Assembly: GCA_939792625.1 (NCBI GenBank)
Contig: CALNFG010000004.1
Span: 1-32,204 of the forward strand
DNA from: an uncultured Prevotella sp.
GTDB taxonomy: Bacteria > Bacteroidota > Bacteroidia > Bacteroidales > Bacteroidaceae
DNA: 32,204 bases
Direction: 5' to 3'
Positions 1 to 10,200 of this stretch are shown piece after piece. Numbering within the stretch: the first letter of the stretch is position 1; each line of letters begins with the position of its first letter. A model generated the notes under the pieces. That model was not told the origin of the DNA. It searched no databases and was given only the letters and a program-made list of their open reading frames with translations. The translations under genes and the position numbers were made by a program.

Positions 1-1830
1 GTCAATAACCATGCCGAAGCCGCCGTTGATGACCTCGCCCCAGCCTACTCCGCCACCGTTGTGGAGTGAAACCCACGTTGCGCCACGGAAAGAGTCGCCT
101 ATCACATTCTGCACAGCCATGTCAGCGCAGAACTGTGAGCCGTCATATATGTTGCTTGTCTCGCGGAACGGCGAGTCTGTGCCCGACACGTCGTGATGGT
201 CGCGGCCAAGCACAACGGGGCGGCTTATCTCTCCCCGCTTTATGGCCTCATTGAAGGCAAGGGCTATCTTGGTGCGTCCCTCTGCGTCGGCATAAAGGAT
301 GCGAGCCTGCGAACCTACCACGAGGTGGTTGCGTCCGGCCTCTTTTATCCAGTGGATGTTATCGTCCATCTGGCCCTGTATTTCTTCGGGAGCGGCCTTG
401 CGGATATCCTCAAGCACTTCAGCAGCTATGCGGTCAGTGGCTTCAAGGTCTTTCGGATCACCCGATGTGCATACCCAGCGGAACGGGCCGAAACCGTAAT
501 CGAAAAACATCGGTCCCATGATGTCCTGAACATACGAGGGATAACGGAACCGGCCGTCTGCTCCCATGATGTCTGCTCCGGCACGTTCTGACTGAAGGAG
601 GAAAGCGTTGCCGTAATCGAAGAAATACATGCCGCGTGCCGTCAGCTTGTTGATGGCTGCCACCTGACGGCGCAACGAAGCCTGCACACGTTCGCGGAAC
701 TCGGCCGGATTGTCGGCCATCATCCGCTTTGACTCTTCCAGAGTCATGCCGACGGGATAATATCCGCCGGCCCATGGGTTGTGCAGAGATGTCTGGTCGC
801 TGCCGAGATCAACCTTTATACCCTCGTCGGCAAGACGTTCCCACAGGTCTACTACATTGCCGACGTATGCCATAGACACCGTCTTACGTTCTTCTACGGC
901 CTTGCGTACCGAGGGTATCAACTCGTCAAGACTGGTGTGCAGCTCGTCAACCCAACCCTGGTCGTAACGCTTCTGCGCAGCCAGCGGATTGATTTCGGCC
1001 ACGACACTCACAACGCCGGCTATGTTGCCTGCCTTGGGCTGTGCGCCCGACATGCCGCCAAGACCGGACGACACGAACAGCATGCCGTGTATGTCTTTGC
1101 GTCCGGGCTCTTTCCTGAGCTGCATGCGTGCGGCGTTAAGCACGGTGATGGTTGTACCGTGAACAATGCCTTGCGGACCTATATACATGTATGAGCCGGC
1201 TGTCATCTGTCCGTACTGGCTGACACCGAGAGCATTCATGCGCTCCCAGTCATCCGGTTTGGAATAATTCGGTATCACCATACCGTTGGTGACAACCACT
1301 CTCGGTGCATTCTTATGCGACGGGAAAAGACCGAGCGGATGACCGGAATACATGACGAGAGTCTGCTCGTCGGTCATTTCGCTGAGATACTTCATCGCCA
1401 GACGATACTGCGCCCAGTTCTGGAAGATGGCTCCGTTGCCTCCGTATATAATAAGTTCGTGGGGATGTTGCGCCACGGCGGGGTTGAGATTGTTCTGTAT
1501 CATCAGCATGATGGCCGCCGCCTGAAGCGACTTGTGCGGATATTCGTCTATCGGACGGGCATACATCTCATAACGTGGACGGAAGCGATACATGTAAATA
1601 CGCCCGTACTTCTCAAGTTCTTCGGCAAACTCAGGGGCGAGTGTGGCATGAAACTTCTTAGGGAAATACCTCAAGGCATTGCGCAACGCGAGTTTCTTCT
1701 CTTCCTTTGTAAGTATGTCCTTGCGCTTCGGCGCATGGTTTATCTCGGTGTCATAAGGCATCGGTTCGGGCAATACGTCCGGTATACCGGCGCGTATCTC
1801 CGCTGCAAACTCTTCTTTTGTCATTTTCAT
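1..1830 (-). CDS. hutU: Urocanate hydratase (urocanase), C-terminus truncated by the window edge
   Basis: Reverse-strand reading from ATG at 1830 is open to base 1: MKMTKEEFAAEIRAGIPDVLPEPMPYDTEINHAPKRKDILTKEEKKLALRNALRYFPKKFH...ELIIYGGNGAIFQNWAQYRL...YSGHPLGLFPS...TAGSYMYIGPQGIVHGTTITV...GLGGMSGAQPKAGNIAG. This matches urocanase. It is absent from the ORF track because its stop lies outside the window. Confidence 0.95.
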   Translation of the reverse strand, partial: MKMTKEEFAAEIRAGIPDVLPEPMPYDTEINHAPKRKDILTKEEKKLALRNALRYFPKKFHATLAPEFAEELEKYGRIYMYRFRPRYEMYARPIDEYPHKSLQAAAIMLMIQNNLNPAVAQHPHELIIYGGNGAIFQNWAQYRLAMKYLSEMTDEQTLVMYSGHPLGLFPSHKNAPRVVVTNGMVIPNYSKPDDWERMNALGVSQYGQMTAGSYMYIGPQGIVHGTTITVLNAARMQLRKEPGRKDIHGMLFVSSGLGGMSGAQPKAGNIAGVVSVVAEINPLAAQKRYDQGWVDELHTSLDELIPSVRKAVEERKTVSMAYVGNVVDLWERLADEGIKVDLGSDQTSLHNPWAGGYYPVGMTLEESKRMMADNPAEFRERVQASLRRQVAAINKLTARGMYFFDYGNAFLLQSERAGADIMGADGRFRYPSYVQDIMGPMFFDYGFGPFRWVCTSGDPKDLEATDRIAAEVLEDIRKAAPEEIQGQMDDNIHWIKEAGRNHLVVGSQARILYADAEGRTKIALAFNEAIKRGEISRPVVLGRDHHDVSGTDSPFRETSNIYDGSQFCADMAVQNVIGDSFRGATWVSLHNGGGVGWGEVINGGFGMVID

Positions 1831-1964
1831 TTCTTATTTTTGGGAGAGAAGGCGAAAAGGAGTAAGAAGCAAGTAAATATGTGAACTGACGGCACCGGCA
1901 TCTGACAACGGCCTGAAAACATTTCTACTTACTGCTTTACTCCTCCTCTCCTTACTACATCCGG

Positions 1965-3677
1965 TTATTCGTTTATCTTTCTTTCCACTATCTCCATTAT
2001 CTCTCTTTCGGCTTTGTCGGCTTCGGCCATCAGCTGTTCGGCCTCGGCAACAAGGGCTCCGGCGGCAGCCTTGTCTTTCAGAGAAGAAGCGTTTATCTTG
2101 ACATTCAGACCTGCACCAAGCACGGCAGCGCGTGCAGCGAGGGCACCCACACCGGCATCTGACACGCTGTTGGGATTACCTGTCTCGGCCATCGCACGGC
2201 ATATCTCAAACGCCTTCGACGAAGCTTTCATGGTCTCGAGAGGCACCTGTGCGGCAAACAGCGTGGCGCTCTGTATGGCCTCCGAACGCAGGCGCTTATC
2301 CTCGTCAGTGTTCTTTGGCATGCCGAAAGCCGCCATTATGCGGTTGAAGGCTTCTGTGTCTTCGTCTACAAGGTGTAGCAGTTCAGCTTCCAGCTCAACA
2401 CCCTTGTCGGCCCAGTTGCTGAACTCGTCCCAACGGTCGTCCCATCCGGGCTTGTGAGCCGACAGATTGGCCACCATCGTACCCAATGCCGCACCGAGAG
2501 CCCCCATGTATGCAGCAACAGAACCGCCGCCCGGAGCCGGTGACTCACGCAGCGTCTCATCTGCAAAACCTTTCACTGTGAGCGCGGTCAGCTTGCCGGC
2601 ATCGTCTTTTCCGGCATCGAGCAGATATTCGATGACCTTCTCTTCCGGCACAAACGGGCGAAGATCGTCAAGTCCCATCGACTTGATGGCGATATTCAGA
2701 ATGTCCTCCTTAGGTATGCCGGTAGAGCGGTGCTGCTTGCGCAGGAAATACTTGCCGGCATCAATTACTGCCCGTTCTGGCACCAGACCTACAATCTCAG
2801 TACCGGTGACACGCAGTCCGCGGGCCTGTGCGCAACGGCATACCTCGTCAAAAGCCACATGCAGCGGTGTGGCGTTGATATCGGTTATGTTCATCGATAC
2901 CTGGGCTATGCCGTATTCCTTGATAAACCATCCTATGGCCTTGGTGCCTTTTAATGTGCCGGGAAGCATTACGGGCTTGCCGTTTTCGTCGCGGCGTATC
3001 TCGCCCGTTATAGGGTTGCCTATGCGCTCGGGACGTCCCTTCTCACGCACGTCAAAGGCTATTGCATTGGCACGGCGTGTCGACGTCGTGTTAAGATTGA
3101 AATTAACCGCTATAAGAAAATCGCGCGCACCGACGGCCGTACAGCCCGTGCGGGCCACGTCCTCGTCATACGGACGTGCGCCGAAATCAGGACAGCCGTC
3201 AGGGTCGGCCAGCTTCTCGGGCAGGGCCTCGTATTCACCCTTGCGGCAAACGGCCAGGTTGCGTCTTTCCGGCTTCAGGGCCGCAGCCTCGTAGCAATAA
3301 CACGGAATGGCCAGTTCGTCGGCAATGCGTCCGGCCAGCTTGCGGGCCAGTTCTGCACACTCTTCAAGAGTTATGCCGCTTACGGGCACCAGCGGGCACA
3401 CGTCAGTGGCACCCATACGCGGATGGGCACCGTGATGACGGCGCATGTCAATCACCTCGCCGGCCTTCTTCACAGCCTTGAACGCAGCCTCGACCACAGC
3501 GTCAGGCTCGCCCACAAAGGTTACCACAGTGCGGTTGGTAGCCTCACCCGGGTCAACATCGAGCAACTTTACGCCTTCGCAAGCCTCAATGACATCCGTT
3601 ATCTGTTTTATCACTGCCTTGTCGCGCCCCTCGCTGAAATTGGGCACACACTCCACTATCTGCCTTATTTTTGCCAT
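1965..3677 (-). CDS. ftcD: Bifunctional glutamate formimidoyltransferase / formimidoyltetrahydrofolate cyclodeaminase
   Basis: N-terminus IVECVPNFSEGRD...DMRRHHGAHPRMGATDVCPLVPV is typical of formiminotransferase. C-terminus FADETLRESPAPGGGSVAAYMGALGAALGTMVANLS is typical of cyclodeaminase. 570 aa fusion next to hutU. Confidence 0.93.
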   Translation of the reverse strand: MAKIRQIVECVPNFSEGRDKAVIKQITDVIEACEGVKLLDVDPGEATNRTVVTFVGEPDAVVEAAFKAVKKAGEVIDMRRHHGAHPRMGATDVCPLVPVSGITLEECAELARKLAGRIADELAIPCYCYEAAALKPERRNLAVCRKGEYEALPEKLADPDGCPDFGARPYDEDVARTGCTAVGARDFLIAVNFNLNTTSTRRANAIAFDVREKGRPERIGNPITGEIRRDENGKPVMLPGTLKGTKAIGWFIKEYGIAQVSMNITDINATPLHVAFDEVCRCAQARGLRVTGTEIVGLVPERAVIDAGKYFLRKQHRSTGIPKEDILNIAIKSMGLDDLRPFVPEEKVIEYLLDAGKDDAGKLTALTVKGFADETLRESPAPGGGSVAAYMGALGAALGTMVANLSAHKPGWDDRWDEFSNWADKGVELEAELLHLVDEDTEAFNRIMAAFGMPKNTDEDKRLRSEAIQSATLFAAQVPLETMKASSKAFEICRAMAETGNPNSVSDAGVGALAARAAVLGAGLNVKINASSLKDKAAAGALVAEAEQLMAEADKAEREIMEIVERKINE

Positions 3678-3776
3678 AGTATCAAATCTATTATGTTTTT
3701 AATATTACATCAAGGTTATGACCGGACATTGCGCCATGCGGCACACACGCGCACACGTGCATTGTCTATCTTTCGG

Positions 3777-3808
3777 CAAAGTTAGTTATTTTACACATAA
3801 GCTGCAAG
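3777..3808 (-). promoter_or_regulatory. Candidate Bacteroidota promoter for the ftcD-hutU operon
   Basis: Reverse strand reads CTTG-N20-TAACTTTG, close to the Bacteroidota consensus TTTG-N19-21-TAnnTTTG, about 100 bp upstream of the ftcD ATG. Confidence 0.6.
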
Positions 3809-4118
3809 AAAAACCGAGGAAAAATACTGTCGCATGTCATGACATTAAGAAAGCATTGCATACCGTTTTTGCACACAACAGCCCGAAACAGCAATCAGAA
3901 ATGCCCGTCACGGGGCTTCACAGGCAACAAAAAGTAATCTCCAGGGCCTGTTTTTCAGACACGGCCGAAGATGTACTCCGCGTAATGAAAAACACGCCAC
4001 GCACATCATTCCACCGTTCTTTTTTCATGCCATACACAGACATCTGTCAGACCGTTCACCCGAGCCACAGGAGCCGCCGCAAGCACCTTTGTAACAGACT
4101 GACAGACAATATCTTACA

Positions 4119-4213
4119 AAAAGCTTATCTTTTAGCTTGCAAAAGCTTACCTTTCAGGCGGTAAAAGCTTACCTTTTACGAGCCAAAAGACAAGCTTTTG
4201 AAAAACAAAAAGC
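4119..4213. repeat. 22-bp-period array 1 of AAAA-N7-TTTT blocks
   Basis: Units start at 4119 (AAAAGCTTATCTTTT), 4141 (AAAAGCTTACCTTTC), 4163 (AAAAGCTTACCTTTT), 4185 (AAAAGACAAGCTTTT) and 4207 (AAAAAGCG..., decayed). All steps are exactly 22 bp. Confidence 0.85.
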
Positions 4214-4291
4214 GAAGCAGGGCGCGGTAATATGTTAACGCTCGTTAAACCACTATGCAAGTGTGATTACAACACGGCCGGACATACGTCA

Positions 4292-4309
4292 TACAATCAA
4301 ACGATTGTA
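4292..4309. promoter_or_regulatory. Short perfect inverted repeat TACAATC-AAAC-GATTGTA
   Basis: 7-bp perfect arms with a 4-bp loop, about 45 bp upstream of the CDS at 4356; candidate operator or leader hairpin. Confidence 0.35.
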
Positions 4310-4355
4310 ACCAATCGTCAGCAAGACAAACCAAAACAATTTAAACAATACGATT

Positions 4356-5327
4356 ATGAAAAAAACTTTACTCTCAGTTGCTGTGGTACTTTGCACAATA
4401 GGCGCAAACGCACAGACCGAAAGCTGGTATGTAAACAACGAGGACGGCACACTCAAGGCTGAGTACACTGCCAACTCAGACCCGACACAGATGTCAGTAA
4501 TTGAATTTGAAACAAAAAGCGTAAAAGGCACACACACTTCAGGCCCGGTTGCAGGATATGCGGACGGCGAAATACTGCCTTTGGAAACAACCTACGACAA
4601 CAGCTGGGGAAACATCTCGAAGAAAGACCTCAGTGCAGACGGCTCAGTGGCACCTTTCTACTATGTACAGGGCAAAGGTAACCCCGTTGACATCAGCAAA
4701 GTGACTTTTGAAGAGATTATGACAGACGATGTTCCCACCGGCGTATACAGAGCTTACTGGGGAGACGCTTACTACTCACCCGACGGCACAGCCGGTCTGC
4801 CTACAAACGGCACATACGTTACTTTCGTGGCAAGAGCTGAAGGCACGCTGAAAATTGCCGCTTGGATAAACAAAGGCAACCGCGATATCTACATTGCAAA
4901 AGCAAGCGACGGCACGGCACTGTCTATCGGCACAGACGTAACCGTATCCGGCTATATCAACGGACAGAACAACGACGTACCCGAAGGCGACCCGCTGGCA
5001 GGCTACCCCATGTATCAGGAGAACATCCCGACAAAAGGCACAGAAGGCTCTGACGCATACGTACTGGGCGAAGGCAACCAGGCTTGCTGGGTTTACCTTA
5101 CTTTCAAAGTAGTACCGGGAGAGACTTACTACGTGTTCAACAAGAGTACACAGATAGGCTTCAGCGGTTATGAATTCACACCTGACGGCGAAAGCGGCAT
5201 CAACGACATTACCGTGGAAGAGCAGAACGACCCGAACGCTCCCGTATACAATCTGGCCGGACAGCGTGTTGACAAGAACGCGAAAGGCATTCTGATACAG
5301 AACGGCAAAAAGTTCATCAGAAAATAA
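4356..5327 (+). CDS. Secreted protein of unknown function with Por/T9SS-like C-terminal sorting tail
   Basis: Signal peptide MKKTLLSVAVVLCTIGANAQ; C-terminal APVYNLAGQRVDKNAKGILIQNGKKFIRK resembles Prevotella type A sorting tails (VYNLAGQRV...KGI.I.NGKKF). Confidence 0.75.
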   Translation: MKKTLLSVAVVLCTIGANAQTESWYVNNEDGTLKAEYTANSDPTQMSVIEFETKSVKGTHTSGPVAGYADGEILPLETTYDNSWGNISKKDLSADGSVAPFYYVQGKGNPVDISKVTFEEIMTDDVPTGVYRAYWGDAYYSPDGTAGLPTNGTYVTFVARAEGTLKIAAWINKGNRDIYIAKASDGTALSIGTDVTVSGYINGQNNDVPEGDPLAGYPMYQENIPTKGTEGSDAYVLGEGNQACWVYLTFKVVPGETYYVFNKSTQIGFSGYEFTPDGESGINDITVEEQNDPNAPVYNLAGQRVDKNAKGILIQNGKKFIRK

Positions 5328-5381
5328 TCTGCACCCAAAGCCGCAAGGCTTTACCATGCTTTGCACATAAAAGTTGATAAT

Positions 5382-5433
5382 AAAAATCCGCTTGCCCAGA
5401 CATGTCTAATGTCAGAGGCAAAGCGGATTTTTC
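5382..5433 (+). terminator. Intrinsic-terminator-like hairpin
   Basis: AAAAATCCGCTT-GCC...GGC-AAAGCGGATTTTT: complementary arms ending in a T-run, 55 bp after the stop at 5327. Confidence 0.75.
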
Positions 5434-5764
5434 AGATATAAAGATTTTCAGCGACACTTATATCCACTGTTGCAAATCTTCGTTCTAAAACAATTTGTTG
5501 CCGGAAATCAACAAACAGCTGACAAACATACAAATAAACCGCACACAACGGAAAAACAGGAAGCTGCCTTTACCATGAGAACAACAAGAAAAGCATACAA
5601 GAAAAAGTTTAACACAACATTTTATTTTTATTTATTTTGAAATTTTGATTACATTTTTTAAGCCATTGCGTCTATAGTGAAAGTGTATGGTCCATGAAGC
5701 GCGAAAACAAGAAAACAAACAATCCTAATAAAATAATAATGTATAACACTTTAATAAACGATTT

Positions 5765-7231
5765 ATGAAAAGAAATCATTTTTCACTAAGAAGAAAAGCA
5801 CGCATGCTGTCGGCATTTGCCGTTGGAGCGTTGCTGTTGTCTTCATGCGCACAAGATGGTTTTGAAGATGAGAGCTGGAGGAGTGATGTGACCAACACAA
5901 CTCTTTCTTCTCCTACATCTGAGGACATCACAATCGAGGCTTCGGCCGACGGAGCGCAGACTGTCATCTCTTGGTCGGTTGTACGTGGAGCAGGCGGTTA
6001 TATATGCACCGTGACCGATGTCACCGACACCAACAATCCTACCATTGTTGATGACATACAGGACTCGCTTATCGACAGATGCCAGATTGCCGTGACAAGA
6101 GAGGTTGACCATAACTACACATTCAGCATCAGAACTGCCGGCAACGATGAGCTGAACAACACAGAGGCAGCCGAAACTACATTGGTCACATTCAACAGTT
6201 TTACGACTGCAATAGGAACTATTCCGGAAGGGTCAGACATAACAGAATACATCAATTCAAATCCGATGCCTGACGACGCCATAACAACCGAAATGGCTTA
6301 CGACCTTGTGGCCGGAGGAGAATACACCATGTCGGGCAGCATTGACTTCGGCAACAAACGTGTGCAGTTGCGCACAACCGACCCCAACAATCCGGCAACC
6401 GTCACGCTGACCGCCAATGCAAGCATCTCCACTTCTACGGGAATGTCAATAAAGAATGTGAATTTCAACTGTTCTGCATCAACAGACCCGTTCATAGCTT
6501 ATTCAGAAACACCCGACGAAAGCATATTGGGCGTAATCAGCGGTACGCAAGCATATTATGACATCCAGCAGTCGCTGCTGCTTGAGAACTGCCAGGTTAC
6601 GGGCGTGAACAATTATTTCATTTACGACAACAACGTCAAGTATTGCCTTGGCACCGCTATTATCAATGACTGTGTAGTACAGCTCACTGGAGCAGAAGTC
6701 AGCGGTGTAATCAGATTCCAAGGCGGATTCATCAACAACCTGACTATCGAAAACTCGACATTCTACGGAACAGAAGGTGCTGATGCAAACTATTTCGTAC
6801 AATACAACAACTCAGGACGTTGTGACCGCGGCGGCTACACGACCAACTCGATAACATACAGCAACTGCACGTTCTACAACGTGGCAAATTCAGGTCAGTG
6901 GGGTAACTACAACGGATTCGCAGGACGCAACACGTCATACTGGAACATGACAAACTGTATCTTCGTAAACTGTGGCAATAACCAGATACCGCGCCGCTTC
7001 CTCGGCGGACGTCAGGGCTGCGACAACAGAAATTTCAGCAACAACACATACATGTTTGACGGTGCATTTGAAAGCACAGACGGTACCGTAGCCGGTTATG
7101 ACGACAGCGGCACGGCTATTGAAAGCGATCCCGGATTTGCTGACCCGGCAAACGGTAATTTCTCTATCAGCGGCAGCACTCAGGCCCAACTCGGAACAGG
7201 TGACCCACGCTGGTTGCAGGCTAATCAATAA
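5765..7231 (+). CDS. PUL-associated surface lipoprotein with DUF4957/DUF5123-like beta-helix region
   Basis: Lipobox LLLSSC; fibronectin-III-like N-terminal half; Asn-rich beta-helix C-terminal half ending SDPGFADPANGNFSISGSTQAQ..GDPRW. Located 24 bp upstream of susC. Confidence 0.75.
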   Translation: MKRNHFSLRRKARMLSAFAVGALLLSSCAQDGFEDESWRSDVTNTTLSSPTSEDITIEASADGAQTVISWSVVRGAGGYICTVTDVTDTNNPTIVDDIQDSLIDRCQIAVTREVDHNYTFSIRTAGNDELNNTEAAETTLVTFNSFTTAIGTIPEGSDITEYINSNPMPDDAITTEMAYDLVAGGEYTMSGSIDFGNKRVQLRTTDPNNPATVTLTANASISTSTGMSIKNVNFNCSASTDPFIAYSETPDESILGVISGTQAYYDIQQSLLLENCQVTGVNNYFIYDNNVKYCLGTAIINDCVVQLTGAEVSGVIRFQGGFINNLTIENSTFYGTEGADANYFVQYNNSGRCDRGGYTTNSITYSNCTFYNVANSGQWGNYNGFAGRNTSYWNMTNCIFVNCGNNQIPRRFLGGRQGCDNRNFSNNTYMFDGAFESTDGTVAGYDDSGTAIESDPGFADPANGNFSISGSTQAQLGTGDPRWLQANQ

Positions 7232-7255
7232 TCAATAACAAAAGGAACACAAGAT

Positions 7256-10200
7256 ATGAAAAAGAAATTCATAATCAGTTTATGCTTCGGCGCTATGGCC
7301 TTAGTGGCCACACCGGCCTTGGCACAAAACCGTGCGCCGATACAGGGTACCGTCGTCGATGAGAACGGCGATCCTATCATCGGAGCTTCCGTACGCATAG
7401 AAGGACAGAAAGACGGTGCCGTTATAACCGACCTCGACGGTAAATATACCATACAGGCACCCAAAGGTGCAAAGATAACCATCACATACATCGGATATGA
7501 GCAGATGACCGTCACCGCCGGAGGCAGAGTGCAGCTGAAAGAGGACTCGCAAAACCTTGACGAACTTGTGGTCGTAGGTTACGGCGTGCAGAAGAAGGCC
7601 CACTTGACCGGATCTGTGGCTACCGTTGACATGGACGAAATACAAGACCTCGCCTCAGGCGACCTCGCAAGCACGCTTGAGGGTCTTGTAAACGGTCTTA
7701 ATGTGAGCTCGGGCTCAGGACGTCCGGGCGAGAGCGCTACCATGTACGTCCGTGGCACAAGCTCTCTTAGAGATATCGGTAGTACAGCTCAGCAGCCGCT
7801 GTTCGTTATCGACGGATACATCTACCCGAACGATATTAAGATTGGCAATACCACACAAAACCTCGGTGCCGAGGCATTCAACAACCTTGACCCTTCAGAA
7901 GTTGAAAGCATTTCAGTGTTGAAGGACGCATCTGCAGCCGTTTACGGTGCGCGTGCCGCCAACGGTGTAATCCTCGTAACTACCAAGAAAGGTAAGATAG
8001 GCGCACCGCGCATTTCTTACAGCGGAACATTCGGTTTTACCGATGCCGTTTCGCATCCCAAGATGCTTAGCGCATACAACTATGGCCGCCTTTACAACGC
8101 TGTAGCAGCAGCCGACCCGACCAACACAGACCTAAACAATCTGACGGATCTGTATCAGGCCGACGAGCTTGAAGCCATGAAGGGGCTTAACTACGATTTG
8201 CTCGACAAATATTGGGAGACGGCGTTTACGATGAAACACAGCGTCAACCTTAGCGGAGCCACCGAGAGGGCAAGCTATTTCGCAAGCCTTTCTTACTTCG
8301 ACCAGAACGGTAACCTCGGAAACCTTGACTACGACCGTTGGAACTTCCGTGCCGGCGTTGACGTAAAGGTAAGCAAATGGTTGGGCGCCAACTTGAGCGT
8401 ATCTGGCGACTACGGCGACAAGACGTCTCCTTATATTAAAGTAGGCGGAACATCCAACGAGAAGGACTACAACATCCTGCTCACCCGTCCCCGTTATATT
8501 CCGGAGTATGTCAACGGACTGCCAATCGCCGCTTACGGTATCAGCAACACCGAGGTTAATGAGGATCAGCTGTATTCGTTCAACGAACTTCGCAACAACG
8601 GCGACTACAGCAACACGATGAACTCAAACCTCAACATCAACGCAAGTGTAAATTACGACTTCGGTTGGAGTAAGATTCTTAAGGGATTGAACCTCAGGTT
8701 CTCTTACTCTAAGAGTATCAATACGGACAAGACCAACCAGTTCGGTTCTGACTACGACGTATACTACATGCAGCGTCGTACCGGCAGTGGAAACCACTTG
8801 TACACTCCCGTTGCAGGCCAGAACTACGAAGACTACATCACAGAGGCCAATCTCTTGAGGCAGAACGTACAGAACGGTACTCCGCAGCTCAACCGTACAA
8901 TGAACCGCACGGACAACTACCAGATGAACTTCACGGCTTCTTACAACCGCGACTTCGGTCAGCACAGCGTTGGTGCCTTGTTCTCGATAGAGAAGTCTGA
9001 GGCTGAGAGCGAGTACCTCATGGGACAGAGAAACGATCCTTATTCGTTTACCAACGAACAGTACAACGGCGCCGGCGGTAAAACGGACTTGAACTTCAAG
9101 CGTACCGAGTCAGGAACACTCTCTTACATCGGCCGTATCAATTACGCATACGCCAACAAGTATTTGGTTGAGTTCCTTATCCGTTCGGATGCTTCTACGA
9201 AGTTCGCTCCGGAGAACTATTGGGGCGTATTCCCCTCAGGCAGCTTAGGTTGGGTTATGTCTGAGGAAGAGTGGTTCAAGAAAGCCCTGCCGTGGGTTGA
9301 CTTCTTGAAAGTACGCGGTTCGTTCGGTCTCACCGGTCGTGACAACATCGTGGCTTGGCAGTGGATGCAGATGTACGCTTCAGACGCCAACGTAGGTCCT
9401 GTGTTCGGCACCGACCCGTCATCTGAAACTACCAACAGCATCAACCTTAACAAGAACAACGCCGCCGTAAACCGCGACGTCCACTGGGATAAGGTTTACA
9501 AGGCCAACTTCGGTTTGGACTTCAACGTACTCGACAGCCGTCTTGCCGTTACGTTTGATATGTACCGTGAGTGGAACCGTGAGATGCTTATGAACATCAG
9601 CCAGGCCGTTGACGCAACCGTTGGTACGCAGTCGGCTTCAGTCAACCTCGGCGAGATGGACAACTGGGGATTCGAACTTGGCGTAACCTGGCGCGACAAG
9701 ATAGGCAAGGACTTCAAGTATAAAATAGGTTTGAACACCGGCTATACCGACAACAAGGTACTCAACATGGACTGGGAAACCGACTACATCTACCGTCAGA
9801 TAACCAAGGGACACCGTACCGACATCGGTAGCTGGGGTATGCAGTGCATCGGCATGTTCCGCAGTTTCCAAGACATTGAGGAATATTTCGCCGACAACAA
9901 CATAACCTCTTACATGGGTATGACCAAAGACCAGGTTCGTCCCGGTATGCTTATCTATAAGGACGTGCGTGGAGCTTACGACGAGGCTACCGGCACATAC
10001 GCCGGCCCCGACGGAATTGTTGACCGCGACAACGACCAGGTGTGCCTCTCAAACCGCAACAATCCTTACGGTTTTACACTCAACCTCGGCGCAGAGTGGA
10101 AAGGACTTTCACTTACAGCTCAGATTAACGCATCTTGGGGCGGATACAGCTTCATTGACAGCAATGCCCTTAAGTCGGGCAGCGGAGTGGACGATTTGGA

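Noticed and set aside
193-1884. Plus-strand ORFs at 193, 781 and 1315
   Set aside because: All lie antisense to hutU, which the ORF track misses because it has no stop inside the window.
2467-3294. 275-aa plus-strand ORF antisense to ftcD
   Set aside because: Shadow of a clear ftcD; Ser/Arg/Pro-rich with no motif.
1965-3677. ftcD fusion as a novel architecture
   Set aside because: Bifunctional FTCD fusion is already well known in animals and bacteria.
3718-4164. 148-aa ORF in the ftcD-upstream intergenic region
   Set aside because: Runs through the ftcD promoter and into array 1; composition not protein-like, no signal peptide or motif.
4119-4213. CRISPR interpretation of the 22-bp arrays
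   Set aside because: Spacers are 7 bp, repeats are degenerate, and no cas genes are present.
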